DNA from: Clostridiales bacterium
Lineage (GTDB): Bacteria > Bacillota > Clostridia > Lachnospirales > WQUN01
Direction: 5' to 3'
DNA length: 39,704 nt
Assembly (NCBI GenBank): GCA_031271295.1
Contig: JAISVZ010000101.1
Location: 1 to 39,704, forward strand
In this document: piece after piece, positions 25,258 to 32,675 of the stretch
Layout of the letters: the number at the start of each line of letters is the position of its first letter
Position numbering within the stretch: position 1 is the stretch's first letter
The notes under the pieces: model-generated
Seen by the model: only the letters and a program-made list of their open reading frames with translations
The model's database searches: none
Told to the model about the DNA's origin: nothing
Position numbers and translations under genes: made by a program

Positions 25258-26105
25258 CAGCCCTTACCCGCGCACCCGCAAACCAAGATGCGTTCCTTAA
25301 CAAATTCCTTTACCCGTTCCCGTCCGGCTTTTCCGTACGCCTTAGGGTCGTATGTATCCGGCTTTTCGCGCAAAACCTGTTTTACGCCTTCGGTATACGC
25401 CGCGCGAAGCTCGGTTGCGAAATTTACCTTGCATATTCCTCGGCGTATGCATTCGCGCACAGTTTCGTCGGATAATCCGGACGCGCCGTGCAAAACCATA
25501 GGAACCGAAATGTTTCGTTTTAATTCGCTAATCAGTTCCAAATTTAAAACCGGCGGTGCGGCATAAAAGCCATGCGCGGTTCCAACGCCAACCGCCATGC
25601 TAAATAACCCCGTTTCCTTTTCAAAACGAAGCGCCTCGGCGGGAATTGTATAGCCCGCGTTCTCGGTTACGGTATCGTCTTCCTTGCCGCCCACCTGCCC
25701 AAGCTCGCCCTCGGTTTGAACGCCGTATGTGATACACATATCCGCAACTTGCCTAGTTAACGAAATATTTTCTTCAAGCGCAAGTTTACTTCCGTCTATC
25801 ATAATTGAGGTATAACCGGCTTGCAGCGCTTTGGCACATAAATTGAGGCTGTCCCCGTGGTCTAAATGCAAAGCTATAGGCACGGCAGCGTTTTCGGCAA
25901 GCGCTTTTACTATGCCGCAGTACACTTCGCACGGGGCGTAACGCAGAGTTGACGGCGTTGTTTGCAAAATTACGGGAGAATTTAATTCCTGAGCGGCTTC
26001 AATTACAGCCTGAGCCATCTCCATATTTTCAATGTTAAACGCGCCAACCGCGTAAGCGCCCGCTTGCGCGGATAAAAGCATTGCGCCCGATGTTGTTAAC
26101 GGCAT
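25257..26105 (-). CDS. Class II ketose-bisphosphate aldolase, GatY/KbaY-like
   Basis: The 282-residue aldolase has zinc-site motifs HLDHGD, EGELGQVGGKEDD, GTAHGFY and MVLHGASGLSDE, and the C-terminal KVNFATELR. These follow tagatose-1,6-bisphosphate aldolases GatY/KbaY more closely than FbaA. It cleaves a ketose phosphate into dihydroxyacetone phosphate and an aldehyde. It is the first gene of the operon with kinase, dehydrogenase, reductase, GH29 and GH31, with CAGGAGG 9 nt before its ATG and a good promoter 109 bp upstream. The exact ketose is not clear. Confidence 0.92.
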   Translation of the reverse strand: MPLTTSGAMLLSAQAGAYAVGAFNIENMEMAQAVIEAAQELNSPVILQTTPSTLRYAPCEVYCGIVKALAENAAVPIALHLDHGDSLNLCAKALQAGYTSIMIDGSKLALEENISLTRQVADMCITYGVQTEGELGQVGGKEDDTVTENAGYTIPAEALRFEKETGLFSMAVGVGTAHGFYAAPPVLNLELISELKRNISVPMVLHGASGLSDETVRECIRRGICKVNFATELRAAYTEGVKQVLREKPDTYDPKAYGKAGRERVKEFVKERILVCGCAGKG

Positions 26106-26186
26106 TGTAAAACCTCCTGAATTTACGTTTTTAAAAGCGAATTGCTAAAGCGATTGTTCAAAGCAAATGAATTGCTCTTTTGAAAT

Positions 26187-26200
26187 ACGAAACTTTTCGT
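26187..26200. promoter_or_regulatory. Inverted repeat just downstream of the aldolase operon promoter
   Basis: ACGAAA and TTTCGT are separated by 2 bp and lie 14 bp after the -10 box on the minus strand. This position would suit a repressor operator for the sugar operon. No regulator gene adjoins it. Confidence 0.4.
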
Positions 26201-26213
26201 TTTTGATGTAAAC

Positions 26214-26242
26214 ATTATACTCAACTATAACTTTGTATGCAA
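26214..26242 (-). promoter_or_regulatory. Promoter of the aldolase-kinase-GH31 operon
   Basis: On the minus strand TTGCAT and TATAAT are separated by exactly 17 bp, with the -10 box 109 bp before the aldolase start. Confidence 0.75.
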
Positions 26243-26315
26243 CAATAAAAAATTTTTTAATTAGTGTAACTACGATGAACGCTTAGAATAATAAGGTTAA
26301 TCAATTATTTTCTCC

Positions 26316-26345
26316 GGAATGATGACATTTTTTTGTCATCATTCC
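26316..26345. repeat. Hairpin repeat, copy 2
   Basis: GGAATGATGACA and its perfect complement enclose six T. It is followed by the conserved tail also seen after copies 4 and 6 (AAGCCGTT.TCTTT.CCCGTTCTT.GCG and TATCCGGCAAGGGTT). Confidence 0.9.
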
Positions 26346-26849
26346 AAGTAGAAAGCCGTTGTCTTTACCCGTTCTTAGCGTTGCTATCCGGCAAGGGTTA
26401 CAGAAGGCTTCGGCGTAAATATTGCCCGCACTTTGCGTTGCTATCCGGCAAGGGTTACAGAAGGCTCCGGCGCAAATATATCGGCAAGCGATATAGTTTG
26501 CACCGAAGCCAATCCAGCACATTCTTTGCAGGCAACAAAAGATGTACGAAAACTTTTACGTTTCCGAACATTCTTGCAAGGCGCGGTTACAGAAACTTCG
26601 TAGCTATCTTGACGGCGTATTTATCTGCAAAAACAAAAGTAAATTCACATTTAACCCGATTACGATGAGTGAGCTTACGCTTTTTGCATCTAAAATTCCT
26701 TATAGCCTCGGTTTTTAAATTTTTAAGCTTAAAAAATTGATTTTTACGGTACGCCAACAGCGAACTCGCCATTATTGCCCGGTGTATATTGATTTTTAGC
26801 TACTGCGCGATTACTAAATGGCTTGTTGTGATAAGTACATCCCTATCGT

Positions 26850-26875
26850 AATGATGACAAATTTATGTCATCATT
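26850..26875. repeat. Hairpin repeat, copy 3
   Basis: AATGATGACA and TGTCATCATT flank AATTTA. It lacks the tail and lies in the interior of composite element A. Confidence 0.85.
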
Positions 26876-27050
26876 TATTCGTAGCGTTCGAATAATCGCA
26901 ATACAAAATTGTACCAAAATTAGTTGCATTGCAATAATTGCGCACTTTGCAATCCTGTAAGGCTGTTAAATATATGCTTCCCATTCCGCGATTATTCGTA
27001 GCGCTCCATTTTCTCGCATCTTTTGTCTCCTGCAAAGAATATGCCGGACA

Positions 27051-27098
27051 GGCTTCGGTGCAAATTATATCGCTTGCCGATATATTTGCGCCGGAGCC
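27051..27098. repeat. Inverted copy of the 48-bp palindrome at 26463-26510
   Basis: The reverse complement of this stretch matches 26463-26510 with only about two differences, and similarity continues on both sides to about 27012 and 27138. It forms the right arm of the inverted-repeat pair in composite element A. Confidence 0.9.
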
Positions 27099-27181
27099 CT
27101 CTGCAACTCTTATATAATAGCTACGCAAAGTGCGGGTAACTCTTACAGCAAATCCTCCCGCAACCCTTGAAGTATAGCTGC

Positions 27182-28186
27182 TTAAAGCGAGTTTAAAGCC
27201 CTCCTTGCCCAGCCGGAATCCTTTAATACCGCCCGCCCAACGCCGATTAAATCCGCCGCCGAGGAGCCGAGGAGGTTTTCCGCGCCTGCCGCGTCCGTTA
27301 CGCCGCCCGTTAAAATAACTGGTATTTTTACCGCCTCTTTTATTGGGCGGGATAGCTGCGCAAAATAGCCCTGCCCCGTTTTCCCTTCGGGCATAAATCC
27401 GCACAAACCGCCGGTTATATCCAAAATATCAACTCCCGCCTCTTCAAAGAGCTTTGCCGCCAAAACGCCCTCCGAACCGGTTGACCCGCCTTCGGCGTAA
27501 TCGCTTGCGCCAAGCCTTAGCGCAATTATAAAATCCTCGCCCACGGCCTCGCGAACGGCGCGGATAACTTCCAAATGTATACGGCATCTGCCCTCAATGG
27601 TTGCCCCGGTGTACATATCATCGCGTTTGTTGGCAAGCGGTGAGTAAAACTGGTTAAGCAAATAACCGTGCGCACTGTGGATTTCAACCCCGTCAAACCC
27701 AGCCTCTCGTACATACCGGGCGCTTTTCGCGAAATTTTGAACAATTGCCGAAATTTCCCCGGTGCTTAGAACCCTTGGGATTTTTCCTAAGCGGATAAAT
27801 AACGGCGGAGCGGGTATCGCGCTTACGCCTACAATTTCCGCGCCCGTAATTTCGGAAGTTGTTTGCCGCCCGGCATGGTTTATTTGGGCAATTGCGGCCG
27901 ATCCGTTTTTATGTATTACAGCCGCAAGCTCCGAAAGCCCGTTTACGCAAGACGGATTAGATACGGACAATTGATTTGCGCTTGCTTTTCCCTCCGGGCT
28001 GATAAAACTGTGCTCGGTTATTATTAACCCGAAATGACCGCCCCGCGATTTTTCGTTGTAATATTCGCAAAGCTCTTGTGTAACCATGCCTGCGCCGTCC
28101 GATTTTGAGGTTGCCATAGGCGGCATTACAAGACGGTTTTTAAAGGTTACGTTCTTTACTTTCAGGGGCTGATTTAAATAAGACAT
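27182..28186 (-). CDS. Old Yellow Enzyme family NADH:flavin oxidoreductase, single-domain
   Basis: The protein (334 residues with this start) is an FMN-binding TIM barrel with LKNRLVMPPMA-like start (FKNRLVMPPMAT), IAQINHAGRQ, the substrate/FMN motif DGVEIHSAHGYLLNQFYSP and C-terminal GGV/GVGRAVLKD phosphate-binding loop. It lacks the iron-sulfur and second flavin domains of enoate reductases, so it is the short type that reduces activated alkenes or related substrates in the cytosol. A frame extends 7 codons upstream to 28207, but that stretch contains the GGAGG site; the ATG at 28186, 7 nt after GGAGG, is preferred. It stands alone between two repeat elements and ends only 42 bp from one. 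Confidence 0.9.
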   Translation of the reverse strand: MSYLNQPLKVKNVTFKNRLVMPPMATSKSDGAGMVTQELCEYYNEKSRGGHFGLIITEHSFISPEGKASANQLSVSNPSCVNGLSELAAVIHKNGSAAIAQINHAGRQTTSEITGAEIVGVSAIPAPPLFIRLGKIPRVLSTGEISAIVQNFAKSARYVREAGFDGVEIHSAHGYLLNQFYSPLANKRDDMYTGATIEGRCRIHLEVIRAVREAVGEDFIIALRLGASDYAEGGSTGSEGVLAAKLFEEAGVDILDITGGLCGFMPEGKTGQGYFAQLSRPIKEAVKIPVILTGGVTDAAGAENLLGSSAADLIGVGRAVLKDSGWARRALNSL

Positions 28187-28231
28187 ACATTTTCCTCCGT
28201 TCGCCAAAACGACAAATATTTTATTGAAATT

Positions 28232-28260
28232 ATTATGCCACTAAACGGTAAATTGGGCAA
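28232..28260 (-). promoter_or_regulatory. Promoter of the flavin oxidoreductase gene
   Basis: On the minus strand TTGCCC and CATAAT are separated by 17 bp and the -10 box is preceded by TGG (extended -10). It lies 46 bp before the chosen start. Confidence 0.6.
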
Positions 28261-28362
28261 ACGGAAGCTTATTTTTGCAGGTTACTTTTCACACACCCGC
28301 CGAAGAAGAAGCTGCTTCAAATGTTTCTACAGCTTTGGATAATAATGCGGCGCTATTCTTTT

Positions 28363-28398
28363 TTTAGAATGATGACATTTTTTTGTCATCATTCTAAA
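28363..28398. repeat. Hairpin repeat, copy 4
   Basis: TTTAGAATGATGACA and its perfect complement enclose six T. It is followed by the same tail as copies 2 and 6 and preceded by GCGGCGCTATTCTTTTT as in copy 6. Confidence 0.9.
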
Positions 28399-28565
28399 TA
28401 GCAAGCCGTTATCTTTATCCGTTCTTCGCGTAGCTATCCGGCAAGGGTTGCAGAGTCTCGGACGTAGATATTGCCCGCACTTTGAGTGGCTGTTGCAGGA
28501 GGGTTGCAGGAGGGCTTCGGCGCAAATTATATCGCCCAGCAATGTGCCGCCTGACGCTTCAGAAC

Positions 28566-28622
28566 ATTTTTGAGCGCACTAAGGTTAGTAAAGGGTTCTA
28601 TTTTTGCGGTGCGCTCAAAAAT
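28566..28622. repeat. 14-bp perfect stem-loop inside element B
   Basis: ATTTTTGAGCGCAC pairs perfectly with GTGCGCTCAAAAAT across a 29-nt loop. It lies within the segment that separates the two palindrome arms of copy B and has no counterpart in copy A. Confidence 0.8.
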
Positions 28623-28988
28623 ATTCTTCTCGCTGCTCTGGTGAACCAATTTTCGCCATTAGTGTATCGCAGAGATTATTTTTTTGACGTCGAAAATTGT
28701 TTCCCCGCCGTGCGGCACAATCATGCTGTGCAATATAACCCGCGCCGAAGCCCGGCAGCGTGTTCTTTGCAGGAAACAAAAGGAGTGCGTAAGTAATCAA
28801 GTGTACCCTTTGCAGATGGCGAAAGGTTTGCACAAAGCCGTAGCGTAATACAAATTTCAACTCATTCGATTAGGCAAACGGCATAATTATTGCCCGCGTG
28901 TTTAATCAAGCATATTATATTTGAATATCTTAGCTGTTATGCAGCGCTAAGAGCTTTAAAATGCAGATTGCATTAAGTGCGGAATTTA

Positions 28989-29024
28989 GAATAATTAGTG
29001 ACATATATATGTCACTAATTATTC
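28989..29024. repeat. Hairpin repeat, copy 5: perfect 36-bp palindrome
   Basis: GAATAATTAGTGACATAT is followed by its exact complement. The core GTGACATATATATGTCAC corresponds to GATGACA..TGTCATC in the other copies with both arms changed together. It is at the position in element B that copy 3 occupies in element A. Confidence 0.85.
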
Positions 29025-29442
29025 GATGAGTTTAAATAGAAGCAGCGCTAAATATTTATATTGTTCAGTGTTTGCGGTACTTGTTACTTGCTAAAGGGCG
29101 CTTATCTTGCAAGGATGCTGTAGTTACGCTTCCCAAGAATATTTGGCAATGAATAAATTCTCGTAACCCTTTTGCTTCCTGCAAAGAACACACCCGATTA
29201 TTTACGCGCTTCTTTCGTTGCCTGCAACCCTTGCCGAATTTGGCGCAAAAGTGCGGGCAATTATTAGCGTTTATTTCTCCGAAGCGAACAGCTAAATTGC
29301 TACTTACGGACAATGAAATAAGTCGCCTTATTATTTAAAAATACAGCAATACTACTCATTTTGAGCAGGGGTGTGAATAGTAACAATTTATGCGGATTTT
29401 CTTCTCTTCATTTTTTTGGACAGTGTGTGAACAGTAAAAAAT

Positions 29443-29482
29443 AAAAAGCTCCCGTAAGCAAAACTGCGCACGGGAGCTTTTT
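29443..29482 (-). terminator. Intrinsic terminator of the GH10 xylanase gene
   Basis: A 13-bp perfect stem (AAAAAGCTCCCGT with ACGGGAGCTTTTT) lies 55 bp beyond the stop codon, and on the minus strand continues into TTTTTATTTTTT. Upstream at 29371 and 29425 there is a near-identical 13-bp direct repeat GTGTGAA(T/C)AGTAA of unknown meaning. Confidence 0.9.
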
Positions 29483-29537
29483 ATTTATTTTGAAATTTTA
29501 AAACATACTGCGCTTGGGGCGTAAGCTCTTAGCAAAC

Positions 29538-31811
29538 TTATTTAAGAGTTACAATTCCCCACGAATCGGTATCATCCATGGCGTCGCCGCCTGTGCCCGT
29601 CCATTTGGCAATGTTACGCACCGTGCCGTCGGCAATATCGGTAATTTGGAATTCCATTTTAAGCACCGCACCGGATTTTAATATTCCGCTTTCAAAAGGA
29701 ATAACAAATTCCGCGCGGTAGCCTGAACCAATATCCTGCACCTCGGCGGTATAACCTTCCCCGGAAACTTCCTCGCCGTAGCTTGCCGTAAACTGGCGCG
29801 GTTCGGCTTCCTCGCTTTGTACGTACACATCCACCGTGCCGCCGCCGTTTGGCAGTTCTAAGCTTGCATCCGATACCTCAACCGAAACAAGAAGCTCGGT
29901 ATCGTTATACCTTACGCTTGCTTTGCCGGTTGCGCCCGTTTCCCACGCGGTTACGTAGGTTTTAACATCGGCTAAATCGGCCGCCGTTATCGCGGCCGCC
30001 GCTGGGCTTGCGGTAAGGGTTTTGTTTTGAAGGGTTTCGTTGAATACGGAAGCGTTAAGGTGTTTTTCCGGCTCCGCCATTGCGTAATAGGCGAGCTTTG
30101 CCTGATAGTTTTTATCAAACGGCAGGGGGAAACGCTCCGCTCTCCAGCTTGTATCGTCCTTAAATCCCCAAATGGTAACGCGGTCTATATGTTCGGCGTA
30201 ACGTTTGTACACGTCGAAAATCTGCCCGTATTTTACCGCCTGCGCCTGCTCTTCAAGCAACGTAAGCTCTTCATTCCCGTTTGCGGATTCCACGGTTAAA
30301 TCGAATTCTGTAACGCAAATTTTTGCGCCTGCTTCAACAAACATTTTAATTGAATTCTCAACGTTTACCGCGCTCGTTCGCATGTTGTAGTGCCCCTGCA
30401 TACCAATCATATCTATCGGCACGCCGCGCTCTTTAAAATCCTTATACATTGCGGCTATTGCTTTTGCCTTTTCGGGGTAATCCAAGTTATAGTCGTTTAT
30501 AATAAGCAGTACGTCCGGGTCCGCCTCGCGAGCCGCTTTAAGCGCAATTTCCAAATAGTCGTCGCCTATTGCGTTGTACCAGGGGGATTTTCTCAAGGAA
30601 TCCTGCCATTTGCCGCTGAAACGCACGCCGTCTTGAAACGCTTCGTTTACAACGTCCCACGCGTACACGCGCCCTTTAAAATGTTCCACAACGGTTTTAA
30701 CGTGTGTGGTTAAGTTTACAATTGCCTCGTCGCGCCCCATGCCGGCTTTGTTCATCCATTCCGGGCTTTGGTTATGCCACGCCAGGGTGTGCCCAATAAA
30801 TGTCATGTTATTTTCTTCAATATAGTCCGCAAAGCGGTCGGCGTTGTTGAATGTGAATTCGCCCTTCTGACCTTGCAGAGCGTCCGGTTTCATTAAGTTG
30901 CCGCCCGTCATGGCGTTGAAGTGGCGAAGCATAAAATCCGTATGCATCCCGGCGTTAAAATCCTCCGGGCCGCCCGCCGCGCCGATTATAAAATAATCCG
31001 CGTAAATATCTTTAAGGCCGGGTATATCCTGCACAAACGCAACTCCTTCCGTTTTTGTAACAATAGCGTCGTCTATGTAAAACTCTGCGGTTTCGCTTCC
31101 GATACTTTCAATATATAAGGTTACGCGCTCGAAATTGGTTCCCTGATACGGATAATAACCCTCAAGCTGAATCCATTTATTAGACGTAACCATTTTTTGC
31201 GAACCGTCGCCGTAAAGCTGTTTGTAAAGAGGTTCCGCGCCGTTTGAGTAGTTAACTTCGGTAGATAACTGCAAAACGGTTGCTCCCTGCCCGTCCGGAA
31301 CGCGGCACCATACGGAGAACGTATAGGCGCTGTTATCCTGAACCAAACCGGTTATATCAAGTTCCGTGCCTTCCCACGCCTCGGTTCTGCCGGTAATTTT
31401 CAGGGAAGCCATCCCGCCAAAATCGCCTTCGTGAAATTGTTCCAGCGTAATAGAATCGGTTGAAGCGCCTCTTGGCTTAAAACCAAAATCATTATCTTCA
31501 AAACCGGAGAAATAAACCGTGTTTTCCGGAAGCAAACCATTTTCCATCGCCTCTTGCATACTAACCGATTCAGCGGCCGCCTGCGCTTGGGCGGTTTCGT
31601 TACCCGTTTCGGTATTATCCGCCTCGGCAGGTAAATCCGCAGCGGAATTTGTAGGTTCGGCGGTTTGGGCAGGCTGAGAAACACTCTGCGTTGCAACATC
31701 CGCAGCGGTGCTCGTATTTTCGCCGCTGCCCGTACACGCGGACGTAAAAAGGAGCGCCGCCGCCAAAACAGCTACAGAAACAGATTTTAACTTTTTGCTG
31801 TAATTCTTCAT
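29538..31811 (-). CDS. Lipoprotein endo-1,4-beta-xylanase, CBM22-GH10-CBM9
   Basis: The 757-residue protein has a lipoprotein signal with Cys26 in the lipobox TSAC and a Ser/Thr/Ala/Glu-rich linker (27-90). A CBM22-type (CBM_4_9) sandwich (98-255) follows, then a GH10 barrel (about 262-585) with LAWHNQSPEW, acid/base Glu390 in WDVVNEAF and nucleophile Glu502 in VTEFD. A CBM9/DOMON-like domain closes it (about 610-757). It should cleave xylan at the outer face of the membrane. A lipid anchor on this layout, in place of the S-layer motifs common in Firmicutes xylanases, is notable. An AAAGGTG site precedes the start. It is monocistronic with its own promoter and terminator. Confidence 0.95.
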   Translation of the reverse strand: MKNYSKKLKSVSVAVLAAALLFTSACTGSGENTSTAADVATQSVSQPAQTAEPTNSAADLPAEADNTETGNETAQAQAAAESVSMQEAMENGLLPENTVYFSGFEDNDFGFKPRGASTDSITLEQFHEGDFGGMASLKITGRTEAWEGTELDITGLVQDNSAYTFSVWCRVPDGQGATVLQLSTEVNYSNGAEPLYKQLYGDGSQKMVTSNKWIQLEGYYPYQGTNFERVTLYIESIGSETAEFYIDDAIVTKTEGVAFVQDIPGLKDIYADYFIIGAAGGPEDFNAGMHTDFMLRHFNAMTGGNLMKPDALQGQKGEFTFNNADRFADYIEENNMTFIGHTLAWHNQSPEWMNKAGMGRDEAIVNLTTHVKTVVEHFKGRVYAWDVVNEAFQDGVRFSGKWQDSLRKSPWYNAIGDDYLEIALKAAREADPDVLLIINDYNLDYPEKAKAIAAMYKDFKERGVPIDMIGMQGHYNMRTSAVNVENSIKMFVEAGAKICVTEFDLTVESANGNEELTLLEEQAQAVKYGQIFDVYKRYAEHIDRVTIWGFKDDTSWRAERFPLPFDKNYQAKLAYYAMAEPEKHLNASVFNETLQNKTLTASPAAAAITAADLADVKTYVTAWETGATGKASVRYNDTELLVSVEVSDASLELPNGGGTVDVYVQSEEAEPRQFTASYGEEVSGEGYTAEVQDIGSGYRAEFVIPFESGILKSGAVLKMEFQITDIADGTVRNIAKWTGTGGDAMDDTDSWGIVTLK

Positions 31812-31888
31812 GAAATTTCACCTTTCATAATGATAATTTTAATGCGCAAAACACAGAATTGATTTAGTTTTATTACGCATTTGTATAC

Positions 31889-31917
31889 ATTATATACGGA
31901 TTAATGCAGAAAAACAA
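31889..31917 (-). promoter_or_regulatory. Promoter of the GH10 xylanase gene
   Basis: On the minus strand TTGTTT and TATAAT are separated by 17 bp, 77 bp before the start codon. No operator palindrome was seen nearby, and 31918-32024 shows nothing further. Confidence 0.75.
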
Positions 31918-32024
31918 TGCAAAATACGGGCATATTTTATTCAATTTTCACAAAAGGGTACGAATCCGCATTAAAAACCGGAAAAATTTACGGAGAAATT
32001 TAAATCCGCAGCTTACGCGCGAAC

Positions 32025-32051
32025 TAAAAAAAGCGCCCCAAAAGGAGCGCT
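32025..32051 (-). terminator. Intrinsic terminator of the gdh-rsmD-coaD operon
   Basis: On the minus strand AGCGCTCC and GGGGCGCT form a stem around TTTT, with one G-T pair, followed by seven T. It lies 30 bp beyond the last gene. Confidence 0.9.
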
Positions 32052-32080
32052 GAAAAGAACTGAAGCGAACTTATAATAAT

Positions 32081-32674
32081 TTACCGCATATCCCTGCCGT
32101 CACGCATATCCCAGCCGTCGCGCTCGCGCATATCGCGGCTATCGCGCCCTTCTGTAACGGGGTCTTGCTTTTTGGTGCTAACTTGAAGTTCGCTGCGGTT
32201 GTTGCTTATAAGGTCTAAATTGTCGTTAAACAATTCGTCTATCGCGCGGGTGGACTGGTTCATCATAGTCATGGATTTTCGGATGGAATCCTCTACCTTC
32301 TCCAGTATTCCGTCCGCGTATTCCATTGCGTTTTGGCGAATTTCTTTTGCGTCGCGCCGCGCCTCGTCAACAATTTCGCGCGCGCGGTCGTAGGCCATTT
32401 TCGAAATTTCGTGTTCGTCCGCCTGCCGCATAATTTCTTCCCGCGCGTCCTCAATAATCATTTGCGCCTTGCGTTTCGCGTCGTCCACAATACGCTCGTG
32501 GTCTGTAACGATTTTCTGAGCCTTATCTATTTCAACAGGCAGATTAAGCCGGATCTCTTCAAGAATATCCGTCAGTCTTACCTTTTCGATAGATACCTTA
32601 TTGCTGAACGGTACGGGTTTACTTCCCTCTAAAATATCGTCAATCTCGTCCAAAAAATCCAGAATCGTATCCAT
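32081..32674 (-). CDS. Coiled-coil protein of the coaD neighbourhood (V-ATPase subunit H-like)
   Basis: The 197-residue protein is almost wholly helical. After an N-terminal segment (MDTILDFLDEIDDILEGS), residues 45-150 form long charged heptads (EIDKAQKIVTDHERIVDDAK) of the kind seen in ATP synthase stalk subunits. Proteins like this are commonly encoded next to coaD in Clostridia and labelled ATPase, without known function. The C-terminus (about 177-197) is a repetitive Arg/Asp/Met tail with RDMRERDGWDMRDGRDMR. It starts 1 bp after coaD, so it is translationally coupled, and it is the last operon gene. Confidence 0.8.
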   Translation of the reverse strand: MDTILDFLDEIDDILEGSKPVPFSNKVSIEKVRLTDILEEIRLNLPVEIDKAQKIVTDHERIVDDAKRKAQMIIEDAREEIMRQADEHEISKMAYDRAREIVDEARRDAKEIRQNAMEYADGILEKVEDSIRKSMTMMNQSTRAIDELFNDNLDLISNNRSELQVSTKKQDPVTEGRDSRDMRERDGWDMRDGRDMR

Positions 32675-32675
32675 T

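Larger units (their letters stand above)
26316..27139. repeat. Composite non-coding repeat element, copy A
   Basis: This gene-free stretch has an ordered structure. A GGAATGATGACA hairpin (26316-26345) comes first, then two tandem 57-bp units (from 26378 and 26435), an imperfect palindrome (26463-26510) and a CTTTGCAGG..ACAAAAGATG block. An AT-rich interior and a second hairpin (26850-26875) follow, and finally an inverted copy of the palindrome arm (27012-27138). The two arms of about 125 bp (26424-26552 and 27012-27138) are inverted repeats. The same order recurs at 28363-29265. Open frames here are short, repeat-derived and unlikely to be genes. Confidence 0.75.
28363..29265. repeat. Composite non-coding repeat element, copy B
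   Basis: The order of parts matches copy A. Hairpin (28363-28398) and tail with TATCCGGCAAGGGTTGCAG come first, then the palindrome with GGCTTCGGCGCAAAT. A TTCTTTGCAGGAAACAAAAG block (28762-28781) and an AT-rich interior containing a 36-bp perfect palindrome (28989-29024) follow. Last are inverted end blocks CTTCCTGCAAAGAACACACC (29175-29194) and CCTGCAACCCTTGCCG (29221-29236). Here the palindrome arms are pushed apart (28513 and 28743) by about 220 bp that include another hairpin. No credible gene lies within 28187-29537; after 29265 only an AT-rich stretch and a terminator remain. Confidence 0.65.

Noticed and set aside
26378-26479. CRISPR-like direct repeats
   Set aside because: Only two adjacent units without spacers, inside a larger palindromic element, and no cas genes.
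26301-26522. Minus-strand open frame containing CNPCRIAT and MMTKKCHHS
   Set aside because: A similar frame occurs at 28327-28542 and both are translations of the dispersed repeat (hairpin plus tail). No ribosome-binding site or independent coding signal is seen.
26871-27404. Minus-strand frame of 177 codons running into the flavin oxidoreductase gene
   Set aside because: It overlaps the real gene in another frame and continues through inverted repeat arms; composition is Arg/Gly-rich shadow coding.
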